Source of the DNA: Engraulis encrasicolus
Taxonomy: Eukaryota > Chordata > Actinopteri > Clupeiformes > Engraulidae
Reading direction: 5' to 3'
NCBI RefSeq assembly: GCF_034702125.1
Contig: NC_085860.1
Span: 18,054,541 to 18,118,540, forward strand
DNA length: 64,000 nt
Position numbers and translations under genes: made by a program. The notes below the pieces were generated by a model, which was not told the origin of the DNA, made no database searches, and worked only from the letters and a program-made list of their open reading frames with translations. The stretch's first letter is position 1, and every line of letters begins with the position of its first letter. Shown here piece after piece: positions 52,146 to 63,741 of the stretch.

Positions 52146-53174
52146 GTGCAACTGATATGCAGTTGTGAAGTGGGTCATTCACTGTTTTTTAATAGCAGTC
52201 AGGTGGTACATCCACAGGTAATGGCCATAAATTAATTAACGCATTTAATTAGCCCATGAATCAATTATTGATTGGTAATTGATGTACAAACAATGAATAT
52301 GCATTTTAGATAATGCAGTAAAGAACAAACAAACAAAAAAGTCCTTGTAATAGCGCCATAAGCTGTGGTTGCACGACAATGTTAGAGACCCCAGATGCAT
52401 GGACAAAAGTAAGAAAGGGGTACCTTATGCAGATGGTGGCAGGTTTGCAGACAGCAAGTGCTGGGTACACTGCCCTACAAAGTGCAAACTGCAGTAACTA
52501 AGCCAACACTGAGAACACTGAAAAAAGACTTAGAAACCTTCGTATTAGGTTGGATATTTTAGTTTCTGCAAATGTTACATGGCAGTAGGGTGCCTAAGTC
52601 TCTGCCCCTTCCGGGAAAGCTCATGGGGCTGTGAAAGTCAAAAGTTTGACTGGGCTGTAATGGACTGATCAGACCTTTTTTCCGATCCACCTCACATTCC
52701 CCCCTTGATCACACACGTGCAGCCACTTCACCTGCTGTGCAGCGGTAGGGCTGGCTGTGCACCTTCAGATTCGTTTCACATCATATACCTGAGGCACATG
52801 TTGTAGTCTCTTACAGTTTTCGCACAAAAATGAATATAAACTTTCTTGCGTGCCAAAAATGGGCAGTCTTACGCCACCAATCCAAACCTTTAAAATTCAT
52901 TGCTATCATGTGAAATCCAGAGCAAATGCCAAACCGAATCAAGGCTTAGCTTGACTCGCTCCATTCACTTCTTCCATTCAAAATGTTGCAGCCCCATAGG
53001 TTGGAAGTACTTGTAGAAGGGCGTGACTTAGGTGCCCCATATCTCTAAAACAGGAGAAATTTGTCCCTTAATGCTTTGACACAAGAGCAAGGTGTTCTGA
53101 AGACCATTTTCAGTCTAAATTAAATTTTGAAAAATAATGTAATTACTTCACTTTGCCTTTGTAGGGCAGTACAG

Positions 53175-53925
53175 TAATAATAATATAATAATAATACTTT
53201 GCTTTTATATAGCGCCTTTCAAAACACCCAAGGGTGCTTCACAGAGTATCGTGTAGGAAAGTGTGAGTGTGTGCACGTCAGTGTGTGAGCGTTTGTGTGA
53301 ATGCATGTAAGTGAAAGAGCTTGTGGAACTAGCTGCCATAAGCCTCCAGGAAGAGATGTGTCTTAAGGTGTTGCTTAAACATGGCCAGTGATGGACCATT
53401 CTGCATGTGGTCAGGCAGATTGTTCCAAAGAATAGTAGCAGCAACATGGGAGGCTCTGTCACTAGTGGCCTTGAGCCTGGTACGAGGGACGATCAGCTGG
53501 CCCTTGGAAGAGGACCGCAGGGATCTTGAGTGGTCATAGGGGTGAAGGAGGTCTGTGAGGTAGTGGGGTGCCAGACTATGGAGGGACTTGAAGGTTAGGA
53601 GGAGGACTTTGTAGGTAATGCGTGACTTGATGGGGAGCCAGTGAAGCTGCTTGAGTATGGGGTTGATGTGCTGCCAGGGTCTAGTGCCTGTTATGATCCT
53701 GGCAGCAGAGTTCATATTGCAGTCTGTCTAGGGCCTTGTTGGGTAGACCAAGCAGGATGGCATTGCAGTAGTTCAGACGGGAGGAGATGAAGTGATTGAT
53801 TTAGTAAGTGATTGATTTCAGCAAATGTGTGTACAGTTAGCAGGGGTAGCAGCTGCTGTGCCTGAGTATAGGAGGTGGTTTGGTACAGGTAGTATCTCCT
53901 GGGCACAAGTAACTGGTTTGCAGTT
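53175..53925 (-). mobile_element. 3' fragment of an L2/CR1-like LINE
   Basis: On the minus strand, 53715 down to about 53329 encodes AARIITGTRPWQHINPILKQ, LHWLPIKSRITYKVLLLTFK, SLHSLAPHYLTDLL and a tail WNNLPDHMQN...FKQHLKTHLF, the C-terminal end typical of fish L2/CR1/Rex1-like ORF2 proteins. It is followed by the GCGCTATATAAAAGC type 3' UTR end and an ATT-repeat tail (about 53170-53215). It is 5'-truncated. Confidence 0.75.
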
Positions 53926-53926
53926 G

Positions 53927-54276
53927 TTAAAGGGGTATGCCACTATTTTGGGGCTTAATACAGTTCAAATCGTTGGCCAGGGTTTATAAAGGTGGTAAAG
54001 TGTCTTATTTTTCTTGTCAAGCGCTGTCTTGCTTTAAGACAAGTTAAAAGAGGGAATATGTTGCTAAGCTAGTGAAAGTCAATGGATCCGTGTAGCATTG
54101 TAGCATGCTACACGGATCCATTGACTTTCACTAGCTTAGCGACATATTCCCTCTTTTAACTTGTCTTAAAGCAAGACAACGCTTAACTTGAAAAATAAGT
54201 CACTTTACCACCTTTATAAACCCCAGCCAAGGATTTTAACTGTATTAAGCCCCAAAATAGTAGCATACCCCTTTAA
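53927..54276. mobile_element. TTAA-flanked palindromic MITE (fold-back), about 342 bp
   Basis: Two arms of about 165 bases are nearly perfect inverted copies, meeting at about 54100 (GGATCCGTGTAGC against GCTACACGGATCC). The ends are AGGGGTATGC and GCATACCCCT with TTAA at both flanks (53927-53930 and 54273-54276). TTAA is the piggyBac target duplication, so a piggyBac-type mover is the likeliest parent. No ORF. Confidence 0.82.
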
Positions 54277-54332
54277 GTGCAGGGACCAGGGTGGTATACA
54301 AAGAACATGGTTAAGTGGTGAATCAGACTTGG

Positions 54333-54572
54333 TTAACCCATTGAATCCTGGAGCGACATATACGCTGCATTCAGGTTCTTGAGATTTGAGCTGTTTTATT
54401 ACAAATGTGGGTAAGATAGAGGTGAATGAACACATTCTAGTACAAAATTAAGGTTCTCGCTTTTAAATGTAACTTGTCTAATGTTTCTATGTGCTTCGGA
54501 GGCTGAGATATTTAGGTTTTAATAGGGAGAGGGCATCTTTTCCCAAAAAGGGCTTAGGCTAAAATGGTTTAA
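54333..54572. mobile_element. TTAA-flanked MITE, CCCATT family, copy 2
   Basis: Same ends and interior words as the copy at 48115 in the same orientation, with a different middle. It lies 57 bases from the palindromic TTAA element. piggyBac-type origin is inferred from TTAA plus CCC ends. Confidence 0.72.
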
Positions 54573-55091
54573 CATACATGAAGTGATAAACCTGCTAATA
54601 TACCGGCAGGCATTATTTAATTAAGAAAATGAGAACTCATCAGGCTCCTCTATTAGATGATTTACCTCTACCGCAAGGTTAATATAACCTGGTTTACTGC
54701 TTAACCAGCTTCTTGGTATACTCCCCAGGTATTAGATAGAACTGAGAAGCAGGTGTCTGGTGCACTGTAGCTAGCAGGTGTACAGACAGCTAGCGCTGGG
54801 TCCAAGGTACGACCGGGTACTGCTGATTACAGCAGATATGTGTACAGGAAGCAGGGAAACAGTAATTGTTTATGGGTACAGGAAGTGTAGGCATTGGTGG
54901 CAGGTAGGCGTCATGGATGACGTGTTATAGTAATGAATACTGTAATTATCCATGTTTACACATTAATGAATTTGGCTGTGGAAATATTCCAAATGTCATG
55001 TGCATGGCATGCACCCTGACAAGGAGGACCAATAGTGTTGGTGGCATGCAGAGATGTGTCGCCAGTAGCCAATGATAAAGTTCCCTTACTG

Positions 55092-55378
55092 TTAAAGGTG
55101 CACTGTGTAGAATAGTGGCCAGAGTTGATTGCAACTATACTGCTCAGTTCAAACTTTGCTTCCCATCTTTTCATGAATATGTACTAATAATACACTAATA
55201 TTACTAGTATGACCAAAGTACAGTACGTTTTGCAGCTAAAAATGTCTGTTTTTCAAAATGACGGACATGGAGAATATGTATGAAAAGTGCAATTTTCCTA
55301 CCATTTGTGAATGGATAGCTTGAATTCAGGAAATACAGTAAACTTACTGAAAATGTCACACTGTGCACCTTTTTAAAT
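55092..55378. mobile_element. MITE of the TTAAAGGTGCACTGTG family, complete copy
   Basis: 287 bp, ends TTAAAGGTGCACTGTGTA and, inverted, AAAAAGGTGCACAGTGTG. Interior TTTTGCAGCTAAAAAT and CAAAATGACGGAC are shared with the copy near 740-795. Confidence 0.7.
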
Positions 55379-56044
55379 GATTTTGTATCAGGATCACAAG
55401 ATGGCGTCCTATAATTCTGTGGACTTCAACCAATCTCAACTAGTTGGGTTTTTTGGCAGGGCACGATGGTTTCGAATATCTGAATGATTCCGTGTCGCAC
55501 AGTGGCGTAATGAGTCTTCCTTTGAGACCTGTGGGTGTTGAATAGCAGATCAAGTCAAGTGGCTTCCCTAGTGCGTGGGTTGACCCACATGCTTGAGGCT
55601 GAGAGCTCCTACAGGGGTATAGGGGTGGTGTATGGGGGCCACCCCCATTATATCGTCTAAATCATTACTCTTATCTGTGTGCATGTTTGTTTAGTGTGTC
55701 TTCCTTGCTTTATTTGTTCTGATGCATTTTCACATTGTTTTTTTGTTTTGTTTTTTTGTCTTTGTCTGGCAATGAACTGTGAAGAATGCTGTTTCCATGC
55801 CTTAGGAAGGCCTTGCAGGCAGAGGCAGTATGATGACTATCTGTTCTGTAGCCATAGTCTAAATTGTTTTGCAGTAGCTCTGTTGTCTGCGCTTCCACAA
55901 GCCAGTTCTGTGCCATGCAATGGGAAGAGCTACCATATGTAATTGAGCAGTGTTGTAAATTTAACAATCAAGTGAACAACAGCACAAAAATTAGAAAGGA
56001 CTTCAACAGGGGTACTTGGAGACTGCAGTACGTCGGGGGCAGTC

Positions 56045-57454
56045 CAGGGGCCTCATTTATAAAACTTTGCGGAAGAAATGCGCCAAAAGATGGCGCACGT
56101 ACGAATCTCAGGATGTGCGTGCACAAGAAAGTATTCAGATTTATAAAGCATGACGCACGCACGCTCCACGCTCGATTTCCCTTTATAAATCCCAACTGAC
56201 TCTGAAGTTGTGGCACATGTGCGCACCTTTGGACACACCCGTAATTAACCATAAATATTCAGTGAAACGCCCAAAATGTATATCTGTGGACGGCGTACAG
56301 TAAGCAGACGAGATATTTATCACATGTGGAGCAAACGGTTTTATTAGATGGAGAATGTTGGGCAATTTTGAGCAGTTAAGTTTGGGAAGTCATACATAAC
56401 CCAAACTCCCTCGAATTGCAGCATGTGGATGGTTATGTTTTTATACCAGAGTTTAAAAAAAAAGGATGGCATGGACATGAACCTGCCATTTCATGGACAT
56501 GTAGTATTAATTAAGTTGTGAACAAGGGGGAAAAATAACTGCGTCAAGGAAACATCTCACATGGCATGTCCTATGCACCGGATTTACCGCTGGTCACTGC
56601 ACGCACGCAGCGGTCCGCTTTCAGTTCAAAGCGACGCCCCAACTGTCGATCAACACATCCACAGACAGCATGACATCTATGGGTATTTTCTAGTCTGTAT
56701 TTATTTAATGTGTGTATTATAAACGTGCATTATCAGTCTATAAGGCCTGCTGTCTTAGAAATGCACACCTCTTTGCTGACGAACCGCATGAAAAAGAAAC
56801 TGTATGCAACAAGAGAAACGAAGCTGTCCATTAGTATGTCACTTGACTTCGTGCTTGCCTGTATGCTTAATGGCTGAGAAAATCAACCATTATTTTTCTA
56901 TTAGTACAGCTGCACTTGGGACTCGAGCAGATGATTCTGCAACTGGCTTAAATGTTGACGTAATTCCTTACAGAGTTGGAACGCACAAACGAGTATAGCC
57001 TACAGATACTGGAAAGGTCCATGAGTGATTAACAGGGTATTTCCAAATGTAAGTACACTAAATGTAAAATTTGCAACATCAATTACTTCCTTACAAAACA
57101 TGCATGTGGCTATGGATAGGCCAGGTAGGCCTAGGCCTACAAATTATTTTCCAACATTACAAAACAAACGACCGCATTTTCGTTGCGAACTGGATTAAAT
57201 AATGTAATAGTGTCTATCGTGACACGTAAACTCCGATAATCCCCCCAAACAATTTTGGGTCGTTCTTCCAGCTACCTCCCGAGGGCGCGCTTTCCGCGTT
57301 TGGTCTTTTGTTTAGTGCTTACGCATGGGTCAAACTTTGCGTGGAGCTGAGCATGTTTACCGGCAAGTTCTTTTTCTATAAATACCAAACTTTGCGGTGA
57401 AGTTGGCGTGCACAGTCTTTTGTGCGTACGCACCCGTTATAAATCTGGCCCCAG
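56045..57454. mobile_element. Putative 1.4-kb DNA element with CAGGGGCC / GGCCCCAG ends
   Basis: Left end CAGGGGCCTCATTTATAAAA, right end CGTTATAAATCTGGCCCCAG, inverted imperfect matches. Both ends carry CTTTGCGG-like and GTGCGTACGCA-like words. No transposase ORF and no clear target duplication. Confidence 0.5.
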
Positions 57455-57459
57455 CTGAG

Positions 57460-58760
57460 GACTAGGCTTTGGGAGTGCTGTACTGCACTTTTTTTACAGA
57501 CCACATTAATTACTAATTGATTAATTATGCTTGGCTGGGAGGAGTGAGCTCAGCTCTAGTTTGAAATGGGTGGTGACCAATCACTGACAGTTGACGTTTA
57601 TCAAGTCATGTCATGTATGTTATGTGCCCAAGTGCGTTTTCTAACCATTTCGGACACGCTTTTGCCTACATCCAGTGTGTGCAGTGTGAATGAGCCATGT
57701 GCCAATTTGGCATGGTCCAGTGTCACTGGAACTGAAACCTTTGTTCCTGACCTCCTACACAATCTTTAAAACTTCCTTCTAATGGGTATAGTGCTGCAGT
57801 ACTGTATATTGCAGTTGTGAAATGTTCCACCTCATGACATATGCTATGCAGGACATATTATCACAGTCACAGACGTTGAGTCACAGGTACTTATCTAATC
57901 ACCTTGGCCGGTCGAATTCCAGCTTAAGATGACAGAAGTTTATGGAAAAGTTTATGGAAAAAAAGCATCATTGCTGTCATCAAAGACCTAAATGCAGTAG
58001 TTATGTCAAAGGGGTTGTTAAATTACATAACCTTTGTGGCATTTGTGGCGTTGATTATTTCGCAACGCAAATGCATTCCTGTCAATCGACAAGCAACCAT
58101 GTGAGTGACGGCTTACAAATGACGCATGTCCCTTTTATATATATATGCGGTGCTGCGATAAGTGCAGAAATGTCAGTAATATGGGTGTGTATGTGTGTGT
58201 TCCTTGCCTGGACCTCCCTGCCATGTCAGTTTATCTATGTCACTGGAAGTGTAGCAAGGCACGTGACCAATCGTTTTCTTGAGCTGTGAGCTCACACAGA
58301 CGTCAGCAACAACAACCAAGGCTTGTGGTCAAGGACAATCATTACCAGCTTCACAGCATTCTCACATTCAACAGGGTTTTTTACATTTATTTATTTGTGT
58401 CTGCTTGTAGAACTTCCCTGGCCTTTCAGGTATAGGCTACAGCACCACGTGTTGGTGGGGTCATTGACTTCATTTACCTACCCTGCCTTTCCAATCACTC
58501 TCCCCAAACACGAGGATGTGAAAGTGGACGTTGGTTTCCAAATAACCAGTCGTTCAGCACACTGTAAATCACTGTCAACTCAAGAGAGGTCATATAGTAT
58601 TGCTTACGTCAGGAGGGACCACACAACACAAGCCACAGACCAGCCACAGTCACAGATTACACCAATCATTCCCCACTGGAGTGGTGAATTCCTTAAAAAG
58701 TTCTGGAAATGTTATTATGAATTGGGATGAGGTCATTTGCAGGTCAATATTACAAAGATT
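57460..58760. other. zc3h18 intron, no gene recognised
   Basis: No coding signal seen; a short AT run at 58135-58145. Confidence 0.45.
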
Positions 58761-58771
58761 ATGATGATGAT

Positions 58772-59117
58772 GGCAGTCATGGGTGAGCGGGGGCAGTCAT
58801 GGGTGAGCGGTTAGGGCGTCAGACTTGCATCCCAGAGGTTGCCGGTTCGACTCCCGACCCGCCAGGTTGGTGGGGGGAGTAATCAACCAGTGCTCTCCCC
58901 CATCCTCCTCCATGACTGAGGTACCCTGAGCATGGTACCGTCCCACCGCACTGCTCCCCATGGGGCGCCACTGAGGGCTGCCCCCTTGCACGGGTGAGGC
59001 ATAAATGCAATTTCGTTGTGTGCAGTGTGCAGTGTTCACTTGTGTGCTGTGGAGTGCTGTGTCACAATGACAATGGGAGTTGGAGTTTCCCAATGGGCTT
59101 TCACTTTCACTTTCATG
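58772..59117 (+). mobile_element. tRNA-derived SINE, copy 3, with duplicated head
   Basis: The first about 21 bases (GGCAGTCATGGGTGAGCGG) are present twice, then the full element with B box GGTTCGACTCC and a TTTCACTTTCACTTTC tail. Confidence 0.8.
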
Positions 59118-59297
59118 ATGATGGAAGAAATGTTTATATAGTGCCTTAAAAAACAACCAAGTTCACCATCTTCTTATTTCTTACATATTTCTGGTAATAA
59201 TAGTAATCATAATAGTGATTTTGGATGTGTATTTTACTTTTCAAAGTTTTCAATCAAGCAACCTAAAATTCATGCAATCTAAATTGAATTCTTATTT

Positions 59298-59495
59298 CCC
59301 TCTCTCTCTCTCGCTCTCGCTCTCGCTCTCGCTCTCTCTCTCTCGCGCGCGCGCGCGCTCTCTCGCTCTCTCTCTCGCTCTCTATCGCTCTCTCTATCGC
59401 TCTCTCTATCGCTCTCTCGCGCGCTCTCTCGCGCTCTCTCTCTCGCGCTCTCTCTCGCGCTCTCTCTCTCGCGCTCTCTCTCTCGCGCTCTTTCT

Positions 59496-59536
<41 letters not shown>

Positions 59537-59549
59537 TCTCTCTCCCTCC
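59298..59549. repeat. CT / CG compound tract before the exon at 59552
   Basis: CT repeats with CG-bearing variants (CGCGCGCGCGCGC at 59344; repeated CTATCG and CTCGCG blocks). It ends as the polypyrimidine tract of the acceptor. Confidence 0.92.
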
Positions 59550-59551
59550 AG

Positions 59552-59737
59552 AGGGCCTATGGAGCCTCCGATGAAGAAGGATATGGTTGCCATGATGAAG
59601 CGTCCGGATGAGTGGAAGGACCCGTGGCGGCGGTCCAAGTCTCCACGGCGACGTCCCGGCATGACCGGATCCCCACCTCGCGGCCGACGCAGACACCGGC
59701 CCTCCGCATCCTCCGTCTCACTATCAAACTCCTCCAG
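59552..59737 (+). CDS. zc3h18: ZC3H18, coding exon 9 (DEWKDPWRRSKSP block)
   Basis: 186 nt, one base completing Arg, 61 codons and two bases. It encodes GPMEPPMKKDMVAMMKRPDE, WKDPWRRSKSPRRRPGMTGS and then [17 protein letters not shown]. The DEWKDPWRRSKSP motif is diagnostic for ZC3H18. The acceptor follows a long CT/CG tract ending CTCCAG; the donor CTCCAG/GTACAC runs into CA repeats. The last 39 bases are duplicated three times downstream (see findings). Confidence 0.94.
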
Positions 59738-59836
<99 letters not shown>

Positions 59837-59837
59837 C

Positions 59838-60307
59838 CAGGGTGTATGCAGGGTTTTAAAAAGTATTAAAAGGTGATAAATTAAAAAGTCTAAATTTAAT
59901 GGCCTTAAAAGTAGTACATTTGCTCAAAAAGTATTTTTTGATAAACTAGGTGTTATTTTTTTGAGTTGCACTGTTTTGATTAAAAAAATCTTTCTTTATT
60001 CACCGTTTATCACAGTTTTTCCATACACCAGTGATTCGAACAACAGTAGCCACCTGACCTAGTTCATAGCAGAGTCGTGCCATAGAAAGCAGATTTTTGA
60101 ACATCACTCTGGAATCGCGATGCCCCCTCGACGTCTTTTTGCAAAACACAAAAGTTTAATGTAGTGTTTAGAAGGTAGAAATTACAAAAGATGTCTTGTT
60201 AATACTGGAATCGGAATGTTGTGATGGTTGTAAAAAAAATGTAAAGGTAGTGAAAAAGGGTATTAAATGGTAGTAAATTTGACTTCAACATTGCTGTATA
60301 TACCCTG
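59838..60307. mobile_element. hAT-like element inserted in a CA array
   Basis: 470 bp with ends CAGGGTGTATGCAG and, inverted, CAGGGTATATACAG, internally AT-rich without ORFs. It splits the CA array between the exon ending at 59737 and the first 39-nt exon copy. The duplication cannot be read exactly because the target is itself CA repeat. Confidence 0.65.
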
Positions 60308-60324
60308 CACACACACACACACAG

Positions 60325-60363
60325 GCCATCAGCATCCTCCGTCTCACTATCAAACTCTTCCAG
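60325..60363 (+). other. zc3h18: Candidate duplicated micro-exon copy 1 (39 nt)
   Basis: Flanked by CACACAG on the left and GTACAC on the right. It is 39 nt long and copies the last 39 bases of the exon ending at 59737. Read in the phase set by that exon it encodes [13 protein letters not shown]. All three differences from the parent are silent (CCC to CCA, TCC to TCA, TCC to TCT). Confidence 0.6.
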
Positions 60364-60463
<100 letters not shown>

Positions 60464-60502
60464 GCCCTCGGCATCCTCCGTCTCACTATCAAACTCCTCC
60501 AG
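60464..60502 (+). other. zc3h18: Candidate duplicated micro-exon copy 2 (39 nt)
   Basis: Same layout as copy 1: CGCACACAG before it, GTACAC after it, 39 nt, in phase, encoding [13 protein letters not shown]. It differs from the parent by one silent change (TCC to TCG). Confidence 0.6.
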
Positions 60503-60533
60503 GTACACACACACACCCACACACACACTCACA

Positions 60534-60610
<77 letters not shown>

Positions 60611-60666
60611 GCACACGCGCACACACGCACACACGCACACACGCACACACACACACACGCACACAG

Positions 60667-60705
60667 GCCCTCCGCACCCTCCGTCTCACTATCAAACTCC
60701 TCCAG
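60667..60705 (+). other. zc3h18: Candidate duplicated micro-exon copy 3 (39 nt)
   Basis: Same layout: GCACACAG before it, GTACAC after it, 39 nt, in phase, encoding [13 protein letters not shown]. One base change from the parent, a Ser-to-Pro replacement. A fourth, decayed relative near 60842-60878 has lost its donor. Confidence 0.6.
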
Positions 60706-60730
60706 GTACACACACTCACACACTCACTCA

Positions 60731-60842
<112 letters not shown>

Positions 60843-61200
60843 CCCCTGCCTAATTACCGCCAACTCCTCCAAATACACTCACACACACACACTACCTCCC
60901 CAACTCACATATAACTTAGGTACACACTCGGGTATGGCCTTGTAGCCTCTTATTCAAGTTCTCCATCATACTGGTACTCTCAGTTGGCCGTTTTTATTTC
61001 TATGGCTTTCAAATTTACCTCAACGTGAAGTCATGTATCAGCAACCGAGTACTATGTTGATAACTGGCGTTTTATTTGTTTTATTTTTTGTGTGTATGTG
61101 TGTGCATTTCTGTGCATGTCTTTGTGCGTCCGTGTGCGTGTCTGTGATGCCTGTTGGTGTGCGTGTGTGTGTGTCGTGTGTGTCGTGTGTGTGTGTACAG

Positions 61201-61323
61201 GTCATCGTCGCGCTCTTCGTCATATACCGGCTCGGGCTCGTCTCGCTCGAGATCGCGCTCCTCATACAGCTCTTACTCCAGCCACTCCTCACAGCACAGC
61301 TCCTTCAGCGGCAGCAGATCACG
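61201..61323 (+). CDS. zc3h18: ZC3H18, coding exon 10 (Ser/Arg-rich)
   Basis: 123 nt, SSSRSSSYTGSGSSRSRSRS then SYSSYSSHSSQHSSFSGSRS, closely resembling the mammalian ZC3H18 SR-rich block SSRSSSYSGSGSSRSRSRSS. Acceptor GTGTACAG, donor TCACG/GTAACA followed by a CA array. Entered with AG carried over and leaving with two bases. Confidence 0.94.
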
Positions 61324-61328
61324 GTAAC

Positions 61329-61450
<122 letters not shown>

Positions 61451-61873
61451 GCTCAACATTGCACTGACGACTTGCACATTCTTTCATAATTTGTGGCAAA
61501 AACGTTTTCCAACAGTAGCAATTCTAGTAACACACAAGCGAGCACATGTGAAATTGTGCACACTGTATTCTTCAGATGCCTATTCTGCCATACAAAGGCA
61601 AAGTGCAGTAAGTACATGTATACTTTGTCAAAATTGAGTTTAGACTGAAAATGGTCTTCATAACACCTCATTTACCTTATGACAAAGCCTTATAGTCTTA
61701 ATGTGTCCTGTTTTAGAGATATTGCTATGCCAAATTTGCAGTAACTACAATATCCAAGCTAATGCCAATACTTTGAAGGCCTTTTCTCAGTTTCAGTGTT
61801 GCCATAGTTACTGCACTTTGCCAGTGTTGTGCCCGCCGCTGCGTCTTCATCCCCTTGCGTCTCTTGCCTCTAG

Positions 61874-61969
61874 TTCCAGATCCTACTCCTCCTCGCCCTC
61901 CCCCCATCCACCTGCCCAGAGGAACCCAGCCAAGGCCAAGCCTGACCAGCCTCCTCCTGCTTCCAAAGG
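61874..61969 (+). CDS. zc3h18: ZC3H18, coding exon 11
   Basis: 96 nt, SRSYSSSPSPHPPAQRNPAK then AKPDQPPPASK, phase-consistent with both neighbours. Acceptor TTGCCTCTAG, donor AAAGG/GTACAC followed at once by about 120 bases of CA repeat. The last about 25 bases and the donor recur at 62114-62146. Confidence 0.9.
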
Positions 61970-62270
<301 letters not shown>

Positions 62271-62607
62271 ATGTACACATTGTAACCCAGGCACACTGTA
62301 GGTGGTTTAAAGCCATAAAATGCTGCTCTTCAGTCAGCCCCAGTTGACCTCCCTCACCATCGCTGAGCCTCCATAGTTGCTTTCACTTTTCCCTGTTTCA
62401 CCTGGCACATGTGAAGTATGTACAAATACTGCCAATACCTATTTAGAAATGTCTTGTGCATTTGTTAAGTAGTAAAATAAGACCATCGACATACTCGGTC
62501 ACATGCTGTGTCACTGTGTCAGCAGAAAACTGACCTCTGTTTGTACTGTCAAAATGCCTCTATAAAATGAAAAATGTTGATCACCAAAAAAAAGTATAGT
62601 AAAATAA

Positions 62608-62684
62608 GGGCAGTCATGGGTAAGTGGTCAGGGCGTCAGACTTGTTGGCCCAAGGGTTGCCGTACGATTCCCAACCCGCCAGGT
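62608..62684 (+). mobile_element. tRNA-derived SINE, copy 4, 3'-truncated
   Basis: Only the tRNA-like head through CCCGCCAGG remains; the B box is damaged (GCCGTACGATTCC). Confidence 0.65.
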
Positions 62685-63741
62685 ATCTAAGTAATATCTA
62701 TCTAAGTTTTGGCACAGAAGATTGAAGTTGTATTTAGCCAGAGAAACGTAACCAATTGATAGACAATGACAAGACTTTGTTTTGATAGTTGACGTTGCCA
62801 ACAGGCTTTAATTCTCCTGTGAAGAGTGAGTAGGTTGTTAAGTTGTCAAGGGGTGACGCAGAGTGTGACAGTTTGGCTATTGTGCACAAAGAAATATTCC
62901 ATTAAAACAATCAGCACCTTGTCAAACCCATTCAAGCAAGCATGCCTGGTACTCATGATGGAAACAATACCCCAGGCCCAGGCCCACATGAACGCACAGG
63001 CTAGAAATGGCTGTAGCCTAGGGGCCCCCATGTGCCAGGGGGGGCCTGATTGGCCAACAGTTTTAAAAAATGCAGAATTGTGACTAGATGCAATATTTTT
63101 AAAAAATAATCTGTCGTGTTCAGTACAGTTGTTAGACATGTTATCCTTAATTAATAGCTCACAATTATGAAAATTTGTCACGAAATTTGTCACGAATTTG
63201 TCACAGAATTTGGGGGGGTTGCACAACAACTGGTAGCCTAGGGGCCCCAGAAAATCTTAATCTGGCCCTGCCCAGGACGTAGACCATGCCTTTTCCCATC
63301 TAACTGGTGACATCAGGACGGTGGTGACATTGTTGATACAGTGCATTTCTTGGCATGGTGAAAAGTTCACAAGTTCTTGGAATAGGTTTGTCTCCTTCAC
63401 GCTTCGCAGTTGTGTGAAGTGATGTTGCTGGCTGGATTACAAATTGCACTTATCTGTATGGTGGTTATGAACAACTTCAAGTTTGTCAGAGGGCGCGCTC
63501 AACTTCTGGGAAAAAAATGAATGACTTTGGGTGTGCAATAAAAGGTATCAACTAAAAGAAGAAAACTGACACACACTGATGATGGCGAAACGCGTCTGCA
63601 GACATGGTGGAAATCTATAAATAAATAATGAGACGTAGCTTGTGAGTGCAATTTTTTCTTCTTTAAGGTTGTGAATCACTTCTAATGATGTTTTCAATAC
63701 CTCTGTTCTCACTCTCACCTTCAAATCAAACACACACACAG

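Noticed and set aside
53205..53906. The plausible 128-residue protein on the minus strand as a host gene
   Set aside because: Its sequence is the C-terminus of an L2/CR1-like LINE and it is followed by the typical LINE 3' end.
58797..59156. ORF of 119 codons on the minus strand
   Set aside because: Lies inside the tRNA-derived SINE; the same peptide text appears at 38145-38336 in another copy.
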